NCBI GenBank assembly: GCA_002425415.1
Contig: DIMG01000029.1
Location: forward strand, 62,001-126,000
DNA: 64,000 bases
Origin: Micavibrio sp. UBA5572
GTDB lineage: Bacteria; Pseudomonadota; Alphaproteobacteria; Micavibrionales; Micavibrionaceae
Direction: 5' to 3'
A program made the translations under genes and the position numbers. Shown one piece after another: positions 7,672-17,205 of this stretch (its first letter is position 1; each line of letters begins with the position of its first letter). Under the pieces are notes generated by a model. It was given only the letters and a program-made list of their open reading frames with translations. It searched no databases and was not told where the DNA came from.

Positions 7672-10443
7672 TTATTCTTCGGTCGGGTTGTCTTCCGGTG
7701 TGTCGGTTGTGACCCCGCCCCCTTCGTTTTCTTCGGCGGCGATTTGTTCTACCAATTCTTCTTCGGCATCATCTTCTTCGTCTTGTTTGAGCCATGCAAC
7801 TGAGACAACTTTTTCATTGTCTGCTACACGGAAGAGTGTAACCCCTTGCGCCGCGCGTCCGGTGAAGCGAATTCCGGTGACCGGCATCCGGATCATCTGT
7901 CCTTGGTCGGTCACCAACATAATCTGGTGTTCATCGGTGACGGGGAACGTTCCTGCGACTGCGCCGCCGTTTTTGTCGGTCAGGGTGATATTGGTAATCC
8001 CTTGACCACCGCGCCCTGTCACACGATATTCGTAAGCCGAGGTGCGTTTACCAAAGCCTCCTGTTGTTGCAGTCAACAAGAATTGTTCGCGGTCTTGCAG
8101 GTCTTTGAATCGGTCTTCAGTCAAGGTTGCGTCTGCCCCTTCTTCGAATTCAACACCTTCTTCATCGGCTCCGCGCAAGGCAGAGGCCATTTTCAGATAA
8201 GCATTGCGTTCGTCCGGTGTGGCATCAACATGTTTTAAAATCAACATTGATATGACTTCGTCACCTTTTTGCAATTTGACACCGCGCACGCCGGTCGATG
8301 TTCGACCAGAGAACACACGTAAATCTTCGACTTCAAAACGGATGGCGCGACCCAAACGGGTTGCCAGAACCACATCTTCATCATCACGACAGATTTTAAC
8401 ATCAATCAGTTTTTCATCTGCTTCCAGTTTCATGGCAATCAAGCCATTAGAGCGGATGTTGCGGAAGTCGGACAATTTATTCCGTCTGACAGAACCGCCA
8501 TTGGTGGCAAACAAAATATCCAGTTCAGACCACAAGTCTTCATCTTCCGGTAATCGCAAAATGACCGAGATATTTTCATCTTTGTCCAGTGGCAGCATAT
8601 TGATGAAGGCTTTGCCTCTGGCTTGCGGTGCGCCCAATGGTAATTGATACACTTTCATACGGTGAACAATGCCTTTTGAGGTGAAGAACAAAATCGGTGT
8701 ATGGGTCGACGCAACGAACAAGTCGGATACGAAATCTTCGTCTTTCATATCAATCGCCGAGCGGCCTTTGCCGCCGCGTTTTTGGGCTCGGTAGGTCACA
8801 AGCGGAGTCCGTTTGACATAGCCGGTATGGGTGATGGTCACAACCATATCTTCACGTTGGATCAAATCTTCAACATCGGTTTCAAATCCGCTATCAATGA
8901 TTTCTGTACGGCGCGGTGTTGCGTATTTGGCTTTAACTTCAATCAATTCATTACGCATGACTTCATAGAGTTTTTCGCGTGAGCCCAAAATAGACAATAA
9001 TTCTTTAATCGCATCGGTAATTTCCTGCAATTCCGATCCGATTTTATCGCGTTCCAGACCAGTCAAGCGATGCAAGCGCAAATCGAGAATGGCTTTGGCC
9101 TGAACTTCTGACATCTGGTACGTGCCGTTTTCATCGACAAAATATTCAGGGTCATCAATCAGTGCGATCAGCGGCGAGATATCACCGGCTACCCAACGTT
9201 TGGCCAGCAATTGTTCACGGGCAATGGCCGGATCTTTGGCATTGCGGATCAGGGCAATGATTTCATCGATATTGGCAACCGCCACAGCCAAACCAGCCAA
9301 AACGTGGGCGCGGTCGCGGGCTTTGTTCAGATCAAAAATCGTGCGGCGTGTAATGACTTCTTCACGGAATTTTACGAAGGCCGAAATGATCTGGCGCAAC
9401 AGCAATGTTTGCGGGCGGCCATGGTGAAGCGCCAACATATTACAAGCAAACGATGATTGTAACGCTGTATATTTGAACAACTGGTTTAACACCACGTCAG
9501 CATTAGCATCGCGTTTTAATTCAACAACAACACGCACGCCATCGCGGTCGGATTCATCACGGATTTCCGAGATGCCTTCGACGATTTTTTCACGAGCGAC
9601 TTCACCCAGGCGTTCAAGCAACTGGCTTTTATTAACCTGATACGGAATTTCGTGAACGATAATCGCTTCGCGTTTATCGCGGATGGTTTCAATCGAGGTT
9701 TTGGAACGCACAGGCATTGATCCGCGCCCCGTGGTATAGGCTGAATATGCCCCAGCGCGACCAAGAATTTGTCCACCCGTTGGAAAATCAGGGGCAGGTA
9801 TGAAGGTCATTAATTCTTCGTTGGTAATATCCGGATTCTCCATACAGGCCAAACAGCCATCAATGACTTCACCCAGATTATGGGGAGGAATATTGGTCGC
9901 CATCCCCACAGCAATCCCACCCGCACCATTGACCAGCAAATTCGGAACTCGTGTCGGGAGGACAATCGGTTCGGAAACAGATTCATCATAGTTGGGACGA
10001 AAATCAACTGTGTCTTTATCAATATCCTGAAGCAGCGCATCGGCTGCTTTTGATAGACGCGCTTCGGTATAACGCATCGCCGCAGCCGGGTCTCCATCCA
10101 TAGACCCGAAGTTCCCTTGCCCATCGATCAATGGAAGACGCATCGAAAAATCTTGTGCCATACGAACCAAGGATTCATAAATCGCACTATCACCGTGAGG
10201 GTGATATTTCCCCATCACGTCCCCAACAATCCGCGCGGATTTTTTGTAGGATTTATCCGAGTGGTAACCTCCCTCTTGCATCGCATACAAAATCCGGCGG
10301 TGAACAGGTTTCAAACCATCCCGCACATCCGGCAACGCACGCGATACGATTACGCTCATCGCGTAATCGAGGTATGATTTTTTCATCTCTTCCGAGAGGG
10401 AAATCTGAGGGAAGGTATAGGTTGGCGCGGTATTATCCGACAT
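7672..10443 (-). CDS. gyrA: DNA gyrase subunit A
   Basis: Breakage-reunion subunit of gyrase, which introduces negative supercoils with GyrB. The catalytic tyrosine is Tyr125 in AAMRYTEARL. The C-terminal beta-pinwheel carries the GyrA-box QKRGGKGR, which separates it from ParC. In the quinolone region GKYHPHGDSAIYE, Ser86 and Glu90 occupy the E. coli Ser83/Asp87 positions, a drug-susceptible-type combination. The C-terminus is an acidic tail rich in Glu and Asp. I start at ATG 10443 (MSDNTAPTYTF, 923 residues); the codon before it is a TTG. It lies downstream of ssb and a DUF2059 gene on the same strand, as is common near ssb in this class. Confidence 0.97.
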   Translation of the reverse strand: MSDNTAPTYTFPQISLSEEMKKSYLDYAMSVIVSRALPDVRDGLKPVHRRILYAMQEGGYHSDKSYKKSARIVGDVMGKYHPHGDSAIYESLVRMAQDFSMRLPLIDGQGNFGSMDGDPAAAMRYTEARLSKAADALLQDIDKDTVDFRPNYDESVSEPIVLPTRVPNLLVNGAGGIAVGMATNIPPHNLGEVIDGCLACMENPDITNEELMTFIPAPDFPTGGQILGRAGAYSAYTTGRGSMPVRSKTSIETIRDKREAIIVHEIPYQVNKSQLLERLGEVAREKIVEGISEIRDESDRDGVRVVVELKRDANADVVLNQLFKYTALQSSFACNMLALHHGRPQTLLLRQIISAFVKFREEVITRRTIFDLNKARDRAHVLAGLAVAVANIDEIIALIRNAKDPAIAREQLLAKRWVAGDISPLIALIDDPEYFVDENGTYQMSEVQAKAILDLRLHRLTGLERDKIGSELQEITDAIKELLSILGSREKLYEVMRNELIEVKAKYATPRRTEIIDSGFETDVEDLIQREDMVVTITHTGYVKRTPLVTYRAQKRGGKGRSAIDMKDEDFVSDLFVASTHTPILFFTSKGIVHRMKVYQLPLGAPQARGKAFINMLPLDKDENISVILRLPEDEDLWSELDILFATNGGSVRRNKLSDFRNIRSNGLIAMKLEADEKLIDVKICRDDEDVVLATRLGRAIRFEVEDLRVFSGRTSTGVRGVKLQKGDEVISMLILKHVDATPDERNAYLKMASALRGADEEGVEFEEGADATLTEDRFKDLQDREQFLLTATTGGFGKRTSAYEYRVTGRGGQGITNITLTDKNGGAVAGTFPVTDEHQIMLVTDQGQMIRMPVTGIRFTGRAAQGVTLFRVADNEKVVSVAWLKQDEEDDAEEELVEQIAAEENEGGGVTTDTPEDNPTEE

Positions 10444-10576
10444 CAAAAAACTCGCTTGCTATTTCATGAGAAAACTATGGTTTTTTGTAGCAAAAATACG
10501 CCCCCTCAGCAAGCTGAAAGGCCATGTTTTACAGGTTTTTTCGAAGGATATTTACCAGTTCCGGACGATCGGCAAT

Positions 10577-11125
10577 CTATTTGCCCAACATATCCATAGA
10601 AGGTTCAGAATGGGGCTGTCCGCCGACTTCATCAAACTTTGCCGCAGCAATAGCCTTATTGATTTCACGTTCCATTTCGATACCGAATTTTTCGCCGTAT
10701 TCCCGTCCTTTTGCCTCAGCAGACCGGCCTTCATTCGAACCAAAATAAGCGATCATGGCTTTTAATTCGGCAATCGTGTAGGTTTTGGCCGCAATTGCGA
10801 TGGATTTTTCTTCAAGATCATCAAAATTAACATTTAACTCTATATATTTCTTGAAATCTTCCTGCTCATGCCGAGGCAAAGATCGAGCGACATTGTCAAT
10901 ATTCTGCAAGACCGATTCCTTGACACGTTTAATATCATGAAGCTCTCTGGAAAGCTGCAATCGTTCTTGTGCGTCATCGACCTGCGGGACATCACTGTCC
11001 TGGAGCGGACTTTGAGGCTCGGGAACAAAAACCTTATCCGCCCAAGAGGGCGAGGATAAAGATGTACAAAGAAAAAGAGTCAAGATTCCATATCTGAAAA
11101 ATCCGGCCATATTTATCATCTCCAT
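10577..11125 (-). CDS. Exported DUF2059 family protein
   Basis: Small secreted protein. It has a clear signal peptide (hydrophobic FFRYGILTLFLCTSLSS, cleavage likely after SWA) and a C-terminal DUF2059 segment around TIAELKAMIAYFGSNEGRS, where the family has its conserved Tyr/Phe-rich helix. The function of DUF2059 is not established. Two starts are possible: ATG 11125, or ATG 11110 (MAGFFRYG), which has GGAG about 10 bases upstream and gives the tidier signal peptide. It lies between ssb and gyrA on the same strand, about 50 bp after ssb and 133 bp before gyrA, so co-transcription is plausible. Confidence 0.75.
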   Translation of the reverse strand: MEMINMAGFFRYGILTLFLCTSLSSPSWADKVFVPEPQSPLQDSDVPQVDDAQERLQLSRELHDIKRVKESVLQNIDNVARSLPRHEQEDFKKYIELNVNFDDLEEKSIAIAAKTYTIAELKAMIAYFGSNEGRSAEAKGREYGEKFGIEMEREINKAIAAAKFDEVGGQPHSEPSMDMLGK

Positions 11126-11174
11126 CTCTTTTTCTATGCTTTTTCTTAGTTAATCAAACATTCTTCGCCAATTC

Positions 11175-11666
11175 CTAAAACGGAATGTCATCTGCTAATT
11201 CGTCGACTGCTGCTGCGGTGCTGCCACCATAGGAGGAACCAGAAGAATAACCACCGCCAGACGGCGAGGATTCACCGTAACTGTCATTGGCAACGTTATT
11301 GCTTGAACTGCCTCCTTTTGAGTCCAACATGGTCAATTCTCCACGGTATGGGCGCAAAACAACTTCGGTTGTGTATTGGTCACGACCATCTTTATCTGTC
11401 CATTTGCGCGTTTCTAACTGGCCTTCGATAAAAACTTTCGAGCCTTTGTGCAGATAGTTACGCGCCACATTTACTAAAGCCGAATTGAAAATTACAACTT
11501 TGTGCCATTGGGTGCGCTCTTTGCGCTCTCCACTGGCTTTGTCTTTCCAGCTTTCGGATGTTGCTACAGAAAAACTAGCCACTTCATCTCCACTGGTCAT
11601 ACTGCGAACTTCAGGATCGTTGCCCAAATTCCCAATCAACATTACTTTATTCAAACTTCCGGCCAT
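11175..11666 (-). CDS. ssb: Single-stranded DNA-binding protein
   Basis: Binds ssDNA during replication, repair and recombination. The N-terminal OB fold is typical (AGSLNKVMLIGNLGNDPEVR, then WHKVVIF and YTTEVVL). A Gly/Ser-rich flexible linker leads to the acidic tip DELADDIPF, the docking peptide for partner proteins. I start at ATG 11666 (MAGSLNKV, 163 residues) because SSB conservation begins there; seven extra upstream codons are open. Upstream AGGA supports translation. It is followed by DUF2059 and gyrA on the same strand. Confidence 0.96.
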   Translation of the reverse strand: MAGSLNKVMLIGNLGNDPEVRSMTSGDEVASFSVATSESWKDKASGERKERTQWHKVVIFNSALVNVARNYLHKGSKVFIEGQLETRKWTDKDGRDQYTTEVVLRPYRGELTMLDSKGGSSSNNVANDSYGESSPSGGGYSSGSSYGGSTAAAVDELADDIPF

Positions 11667-11805
11667 GACTGTCTCGTCCTTTTTCACTCAATATAAAATT
11701 TCTGGATGGCGTTACTATAGCTATCCACGAGATTTTGTCGAATCCCCAGACACATCCATCCCCATATTTTCGCTAACAAAAAACAGATAAACAACAATAC
11801 GAACC

Positions 11806-13578
11806 TTATTCGAAATATGAAAAACAAACTTCGCGCAGCCAATCAACTTCTTCGGAATACAAATAGGGCGAAATCGTTTCAAAAACATGAGAATGATAAG
11901 ATTCTAGCCATTTTTTTTCCGCATCGGTTATCAGTGCCCAATCCACCCCACGTAAATCGAACGGAACGACCGTAATCGTTTCCCAATATAACGTGCCGTC
12001 TTCGTTTTCCTGACACAGCATCAGATTTTCATGGCGAATGCCGAAATGATCTTCGCGGTAATAACCAGGTTCATTGGACAGCAGCATTCCCGATTTAAAA
12101 ACCTCCCCCGTACTGCGCGGGGCAATATAGGTGGCCTCTTCATGAACCGCCAAGAAGCATCCGACTCCATGACCCGTGCCATGTGCATAATCTTTTCCGT
12201 CCTCTTGCAAAGATGCTCGTGCCAGCTTGTCAAGACTTGCGCCATCCAAGGTATCATCCATCACCGCACTGGCCACGGCGATATGGCCTTTTAAAACACG
12301 CGTAAAACAATTCTTTGTTTCCTGATCTATTTTTCCAATCACAATAGTGCGCGTGATATCGGTTGTTCCATATTCATATTGCCCGCCGCTATCGACAAGG
12401 TAAAGATTATCGCCCGTTATTCTTTGATTGCTTTCAGGGGTTGCGTGATAATGAATAATCGCACCGTTGGATGCCCAACCGCTGATCGTGCCGAAACTAT
12501 TGCCGCGATAGCTGGCATGGCCTTGCCTGAATTCTTCCAATTTTTTTTCAAGATCTATTTCGGTCAGGTCAATTTTTTTGAAATCCTGACAATCCAACCA
12601 ATGCAAAAATTTTGTGACAGCTATTCCATCCCGAATATGAGCTTGTTTGATGGCACGTTGTTCGGATTGGGTCTTGATTGATTTTGGCAACACGCACGGG
12701 TCTTTGCCATCAACCTTTTCAATACCGCTTTCTTTTAAAACGGTTTCCGCCACCATGGGCGAGCGTTGTGGGTCAATTTGCACCGGAGAGGTTGATTTTT
12801 TTAAATCCGTTTCAAAATCATCAGGAGAGCATATCCGAATATCTTTTCCAAGTCGGGTCACCACATCTTGCGGGATTTTCCGTGCGTCCACGTACCAATT
12901 TGCGTGTCCGTCTTTATGCAAGATCAAACTGGACAGCACCAGCGGGTTATAGTCTATGTCGCTGCCCCTGACATTCAAAAGCCAGCAGATTGAATCCGAT
13001 TGCGTTATCACCACGCTTGATATTTTTTCTGTCTTTAAATCTTCTGCAATTTTTTGGCGTTTTTCCAATGAGGTTGCGCCAGCAATATTATCAGGAAATA
13101 ACTCAACTTGTCCCAAAGGTGCCGATGGGCGATCTGTCCAGATCGCATCAATCGGGTTTTGTGTAACGGGTTTGAGTTTTATACCGCTTTCCGAAGTTTT
13201 CTTTTCAATCATCTCGATTTGCTGACGGGTCATTAAGCGCGGATCATACCCGATCACCGAGCCTGATTTTGCATTTGCCGCCAGCCAGTCGCCAATCGGG
13301 CATTTGGTAAAATCTTCAATAGAATACAAAGTTTGATCGACCTGTTTTCTGATTTGTATTTCATAGATGCCATGAGTCATGGCCACGGCTTTGTCAGTTA
13401 ACACAACGGCGTAGCCCGCCGATCCGGTAAATCCCGTCAACCACGCCAGACGTTCTGCATTTTGGGGGAGATATTCACTTAAAAATTCATCGGCATGCGG
13501 AACAACCAGCCCGTTCAGATTTTGATCTTTGAGGGTTGCCCGTAAAGAGGTTAGTTTTTCCGATGAAGAATTCGGCAT
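11806..13578 (-). CDS. Xaa-Pro aminopeptidase (M24B, long form)
   Basis: Cytosolic metallopeptidase that removes N-terminal residues preceding proline. The 590 residues match the three-domain form of aminopeptidase P: two creatinase-like N-terminal domains and a C-terminal pita-bread M24 domain. The dimetal ligands are visible: the aspartates of VDSGGQYEYGTTDITRT, His470 in GTGHGVG, Glu503 in SNEPGYY and Glu517 in RHENLM. A C-terminal extension follows, as in eukaryote-like APP1. The start ATG 13578 lies 6 bp after the stop of the small membrane protein, with GAAAGG upstream, so the two genes are probably co-transcribed. Confidence 0.93.
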   Translation of the reverse strand: MPNSSSEKLTSLRATLKDQNLNGLVVPHADEFLSEYLPQNAERLAWLTGFTGSAGYAVVLTDKAVAMTHGIYEIQIRKQVDQTLYSIEDFTKCPIGDWLAANAKSGSVIGYDPRLMTRQQIEMIEKKTSESGIKLKPVTQNPIDAIWTDRPSAPLGQVELFPDNIAGATSLEKRQKIAEDLKTEKISSVVITQSDSICWLLNVRGSDIDYNPLVLSSLILHKDGHANWYVDARKIPQDVVTRLGKDIRICSPDDFETDLKKSTSPVQIDPQRSPMVAETVLKESGIEKVDGKDPCVLPKSIKTQSEQRAIKQAHIRDGIAVTKFLHWLDCQDFKKIDLTEIDLEKKLEEFRQGHASYRGNSFGTISGWASNGAIIHYHATPESNQRITGDNLYLVDSGGQYEYGTTDITRTIVIGKIDQETKNCFTRVLKGHIAVASAVMDDTLDGASLDKLARASLQEDGKDYAHGTGHGVGCFLAVHEEATYIAPRSTGEVFKSGMLLSNEPGYYREDHFGIRHENLMLCQENEDGTLYWETITVVPFDLRGVDWALITDAEKKWLESYHSHVFETISPYLYSEEVDWLREVCFSYFE

Positions 13579-13584
13579 TAGAGT

Positions 13585-13824
13585 TTACCTTTCTTTCCGA
13601 CTTGCTTGTAGAAAACGTGGAATTAAAACAACGTCAACAACGGCCAAAACCATCATCACCCCACCCAGTATTTTATTGATGCTGTCTTCTGCCAAATCAA
13701 AGATTGTTGCCACGCCGCCCAAATCAAGAAAAACAGCCAAGCCCGCAATAAACACAACCGCAGCAGAAATGCGGATAATCCTGATGACCCATTCAAATTG
13801 CTGATCGATCGTTTTTTCCGACAT
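13585..13824 (-). CDS. Small two-helix membrane protein, unknown function
   Basis: 79 residues starting at ATG 13824 (MSEKTIDQQFEWV), chosen because AGGAG lies at ideal distance; the frame stays open further upstream without support. Two hydrophobic stretches (IIRISAAVVFIAGLAVFLDL and ILGGVMMVLAVVDVVLI) predict two membrane spans, with a basic C-terminus QASRKER. I do not recognise a family. It precedes aminopeptidase P by 6 bp and is divergent from mipZ, so its promoter must lie in the 126 bp shared with mipZ. Confidence 0.7.
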   Translation of the reverse strand: MSEKTIDQQFEWVIRIIRISAAVVFIAGLAVFLDLGGVATIFDLAEDSINKILGGVMMVLAVVDVVLIPRFLQASRKER

Positions 13825-13950
13825 AAAAACTCCTTTAATTTTACATCTCTTCATTCTTTCAGGGAGTTTAGCAAAAACAATGCTTTGTGTCTTTGGTTGT
13901 TCATGTTTAAATAGAAAATATTTTTGAAATTTTCTTCTATTTTGCAATCC

Positions 13951-14778
13951 ATGTCACAACAAGCTCATTTCATAGTTCTGGGGAACGAAAAAGGCGGTTC
14001 AGGCAAATCAACCACCGCCATGCATGTCGCTATCGGCTTGCTGCGTTTGGGATATCGCGTTGGCACGATTGATCTGGATGCCCGTCAAGGAACTTTTACC
14101 CGTTATATGGCCAATCGTTTCGAGTATATCGGTCGCCATAAACTTCCTCTTCCGTCCCCTGTTCATTTCCCGATTGAAAAATCCAAAGCCGCCACCGTCG
14201 AAGAGCAAGAACGGGAAGATCACGATTTCTTTATGATGGCCACCGAAGAATTGCGCCATGCTACCGATTTTATCGTCATTGATACGCCCGGGTCAGACAC
14301 TTATCTGGGGCAGTTGGCGCATTTTTATGCTGATAGCCTTATCACACCAATGAATGACTCGTTTGTTGATCTGGATGTTCTAGCACGGATTGATACTGGC
14401 ACAAAGGCCATTAAAGCCCCTTCTATTTACACTAAAATGGTGATGGAGCAGCGGGAAAACAAGAAAAACCGTGACGGAAAAACTCTGGACTGGATTGTGA
14501 TGCGCAATCGCCTGTCTTCTCTGGATGCCAAAAATAAGCGTGAGGTCGGCGATTTATTGGAGATTATAGCAAAAGAGTTCGGCTTTCGCCTGTCTACTGG
14601 TTTCGGCGAACGCGTTATTTTTCGTGAGTTATTCCTCAAAGGCATGACTTTGCTGGATATGAAAGAAGATCCCGAGCATAAAATGACCATGTCCGCCATT
14701 TCAGCCCGTCAGGAAGTCCGCGACCTATTACGCTGCATTGCTCCGGAACACCTAAAAGGTTATCCTGACAAGAAATAA
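13951..14778 (+). CDS. mipZ: Division-plane positioning ATPase MipZ
   Basis: ParA/MinD-superfamily ATPase that, in Caulobacter, forms a gradient from ParB at the poles and inhibits FtsZ, restricting division to midcell. The sequence has the deviant Walker A NEKGGSGKSTT, the switch region DLDARQGTFTRYMANR and Walker B FIVIDTPGSD. The body, including the MRNRLSSLDAKNKR and GFGERVIFRELFLKGMTLLD segments, is MipZ-like rather than MinD-like. I choose ATG 13951 (MSQQAHFIVLGNE, 275 residues); nine more upstream codons are open but non-conserved, and no strong ribosome binding site is visible for either. No parB lies nearby, which is normal for mipZ. It is a strong alphaproteobacterial marker. Confidence 0.93.
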   Translation: MSQQAHFIVLGNEKGGSGKSTTAMHVAIGLLRLGYRVGTIDLDARQGTFTRYMANRFEYIGRHKLPLPSPVHFPIEKSKAATVEEQEREDHDFFMMATEELRHATDFIVIDTPGSDTYLGQLAHFYADSLITPMNDSFVDLDVLARIDTGTKAIKAPSIYTKMVMEQRENKKNRDGKTLDWIVMRNRLSSLDAKNKREVGDLLEIIAKEFGFRLSTGFGERVIFRELFLKGMTLLDMKEDPEHKMTMSAISARQEVRDLLRCIAPEHLKGYPDKK

Positions 14779-14827
14779 CCGCACTCTTTCTATTCATTTA
14801 TTAATCTTTTCAGGCATAATATAGCCT

Positions 14828-15433
14828 ATGCGTTCGTCTTTTTTGACCATTCTCGCCGTTTTTGCTGTTTTCACGCCAAGTTTTACCCCCAGCTTTGCGG
14901 CGGATGATTTTTTGCCTCGTGGATACCTTCCTTCCGACAAAGAACTTCCTCCGGCTACACCTGAGCAAATCGATGAAGCTTTGGTGGTTACCCTTCAATG
15001 CAAAAATTCTTTGTCATCCCGCATCTATTACGATTGTGATTGTTCGGGAATGAAGTTCCTTGAATTGAGACAACAATACGGCGATTCCGCCAATGCCACG
15101 TCCTTATTGATTCAAGCACAAAGAGCCTGCCCCAATTCTGCCGATGTCGCCGGATTAAGTCTGAAACAATGCGAAACCTGGGCCAAAGCCGGACGCCCGT
15201 ATAATTACAAAGAATTCTGTTCCTGTTTTGCTTCGGAATTTGCACGGCTATATGAACACAATACAACCGACAATGAAATGGTGCGAGAATCCCAGATGAC
15301 TCATGCCTATTCATTATGCGATGGTGGACGGGATTTGAACGAGCGTTTGGCCAAACAAACCATTGTCGAACAATTCAAGAAAAGCGGTCTGTTTAAACTG
15401 CTTTTCCCTGGTGCCAATCCAGATTCCAAATAA
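14828..15433 (+). CDS. Exported cysteine-rich protein, unknown function
   Basis: 201 residues with a signal peptide (LTILAVFAVFTPSFTPSFA, cleavage before DDF). The mature part has eight cysteines, several in close pairs (DCDC, FCSC), and a charged middle section. This pattern suggests a disulfide-stabilised periplasmic or envelope protein. I do not recognise a family. It lies 49 bp after mipZ on the same strand and is convergent with the acyl-CoA dehydrogenase gene 20 bp downstream. Co-transcription with mipZ is possible but untested. Confidence 0.65.
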   Translation: MRSSFLTILAVFAVFTPSFTPSFAADDFLPRGYLPSDKELPPATPEQIDEALVVTLQCKNSLSSRIYYDCDCSGMKFLELRQQYGDSANATSLLIQAQRACPNSADVAGLSLKQCETWAKAGRPYNYKEFCSCFASEFARLYEHNTTDNEMVRESQMTHAYSLCDGGRDLNERLAKQTIVEQFKKSGLFKLLFPGANPDSK

Positions 15434-15453
15434 AGGTCAAAGATTGTCCTCAA

Positions 15454-17106
15454 TTACACGCTTGTCATACCAGTACGGATGGTCACGTCATAGGCCAGTG
15501 CTTTTGGCAAAATATGAGTTTTGTAAAAATCCAGAAATTTTGATTTAGCAGGATCGGCTTTTTCTATTTTTTCCAGCATGACTGCTCCCGCAATTGTTCC
15601 TGCCATATTGAGGAAAGGAACCGCAACAGCAGCAACATGATCGGGCTTTTCTTTTGCAGAAATAAGAGTTTGAGCGGCGTCTTCAAGTTTTGAAATCATT
15701 TCAAGAATAAGGGGGTCTTGTGATGTTTTCAAATCTGCAATCCAGTTACCAAACGCCATTCCGTTATCGCGCAACACTTTGCGGAAGGCCAGATCATTGG
15801 CCTGAATTCCGTTTGTGCCTTCGTAAATCGGTAGAATTCTTGCATCACGGTAATATTGAGCAGCACCTGTTTCTTCGATAAAGCCCATACCGCCATGAAC
15901 CTGCACGCCAATGGATGCGACTTCGACCGCCAAATCCGTACACCATGATTTGACAATCGGAGTCAGTAAATCGACACGGTCTTGTGCGCCGCCTTCGCTT
16001 GCAACGGCTTTATCCAGATAGAAAGCCGATTCATAAGCCAAGGCACGTCCCGCCAGAGTCAAGGATTGCATCGTGAGCAACATACGACGCACATCAGGAT
16101 GCCTATCAATCGAGGTGGAGGCGCCTCCTGAAAGTGCTTTTCCTTGCTTGCGTTCCGAGGCATAGGCCAGCGCTGCCTGTGTTGCCCGTTCTGCCAAAGC
16201 CACGCCTTGCAAGCCAACAGACAATCGCGCATTGTTCATCATGGTGAACATATATTTGATGCCCTGATTTTCTTCACCGATCAGGTAGCCCAAGGCTCCG
16301 CCGTCATCACCAAATTGCATGGTACAGGTCGGCGAGGCATGAATACCGAGTTTATGTTCAACCCCAACGCATTTCACATCGTTTCGTTTCGAAAATAATC
16401 CATCAGAATTTGCAAGGAATTTCGGGACGATAAAGAGTGATATTCCCTTTACACCTTCAGGAGCATCCGGCAGACGTGCCAGTACCAAATGAATAATATT
16501 GTCCGACATATCATGGTCGCCATAGGTGATGAAAATCTTTTGACCAGAAATTAAATATGTTCCATCACCTGTGCGTTCAGCCTTGGAACGGATCATTGCC
16601 AGATCAGACCCTGCCCCGGGTTCGGTCAGGTTCATTGTTCCCGTCCATTCGCCCGAGATTAGGCGCGGCAGATAAAAATCTTTTTGGTCTTGTGTGCCAT
16701 GGGTGGTGATGGCTTCGACTGCGCCTTGATTGAGCAATGGGCATAATCCAAAAGACAGGCTGGAAGATTGCCACATTTCCTGAATGGGGAAAGACATCAG
16801 CCACGGTAAACCCTGTCCGCCGAATTCAGGGTCAAACGGAACGGCGTTCCAGCCGCCTTCGACATATTGTTTATAGACATCCCGAAACCCTTTGGCGGTT
16901 TTGACTGCGCCATCTGTACAAACCGCGCCTTCGCGGTCGCTTGACTCGTTTAACGGTGCAATTGCTCCGGTTGCCAGTTTTCCGGCTTCTTCCAAAATGG
17001 CATCAATCATGTCCAAATCCAGATCATCACGGGACAGGCCGGATAAGGGAGTCACTTTTTCTAGCAAAAGCTTCATGTCAGAGATCGGGGGGATATAGTC
17101 AGGCAT
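15454..17106 (-). CDS. Acyl-CoA dehydrogenase, long-form (DmdC/AcdA-like)
   Basis: FAD-dependent acyl-CoA dehydrogenase. Conserved blocks include MNLTEPGAGSDL (FAD and substrate binding), a central beta domain, and YEGTNGIQ carrying the catalytic glutamate. The extra C-terminal domain after LRDNGMAFG is the type found in enzymes of about 590 residues annotated as 3-methylmercaptopropionyl-CoA dehydrogenase (DmdC); at 550 residues this one is slightly short. True substrate is unknown: fatty-acid beta-oxidation is as likely as DMSP breakdown, since no dmdB or dmdD gene is adjacent. It is transcribed alone, divergent from the transglycosylase. Confidence 0.88.
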   Translation of the reverse strand: MPDYIPPISDMKLLLEKVTPLSGLSRDDLDLDMIDAILEEAGKLATGAIAPLNESSDREGAVCTDGAVKTAKGFRDVYKQYVEGGWNAVPFDPEFGGQGLPWLMSFPIQEMWQSSSLSFGLCPLLNQGAVEAITTHGTQDQKDFYLPRLISGEWTGTMNLTEPGAGSDLAMIRSKAERTGDGTYLISGQKIFITYGDHDMSDNIIHLVLARLPDAPEGVKGISLFIVPKFLANSDGLFSKRNDVKCVGVEHKLGIHASPTCTMQFGDDGGALGYLIGEENQGIKYMFTMMNNARLSVGLQGVALAERATQAALAYASERKQGKALSGGASTSIDRHPDVRRMLLTMQSLTLAGRALAYESAFYLDKAVASEGGAQDRVDLLTPIVKSWCTDLAVEVASIGVQVHGGMGFIEETGAAQYYRDARILPIYEGTNGIQANDLAFRKVLRDNGMAFGNWIADLKTSQDPLILEMISKLEDAAQTLISAKEKPDHVAAVAVPFLNMAGTIAGAVMLEKIEKADPAKSKFLDFYKTHILPKALAYDVTIRTGMTSV

Positions 17107-17161
17107 TGATTATTTTCCTTAAGTCATTGATTTTCCAAATCATAGCATATTTTGTCCTGAC

Positions 17162-17177
17162 TGGCACAGAGATTGCA
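17162..17177 (+). promoter_or_regulatory. Sigma-54 promoter
   Basis: TGGCACAGAGATTGCA matches the -24/-12 consensus with invariant GG (17163-17164) and GC (17175-17176) exactly 10 bp apart. A start site about 12 bp further on (near 17188) fits the ribosome binding site GAGGG (17191-17195) and ATG 17206. Such promoters need an enhancer-binding activator; in this class they drive flagellar and polar-development genes. Confidence 0.75.
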
Positions 17178-17205
17178 ATGTCTTTATCCAGAGGGATTAT
17201 TTTTT

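Noticed and set aside
7672..10443. ParC (topoisomerase IV) in place of GyrA
   Set aside because: The GyrA-box QKRGGKGR and full C-terminal pinwheel are present.
13951..14778. MinD instead of MipZ
   Set aside because: The protein lacks the C-terminal amphipathic MinD membrane-targeting helix and has MipZ-specific blocks; no minC or minE is adjacent.
17173..17205. Upstream in-frame TTG of the transglycosylase
   Set aside because: It lies within the sigma-54 promoter, so it cannot be in the transcript; ATG 17206 has a ribosome binding site.
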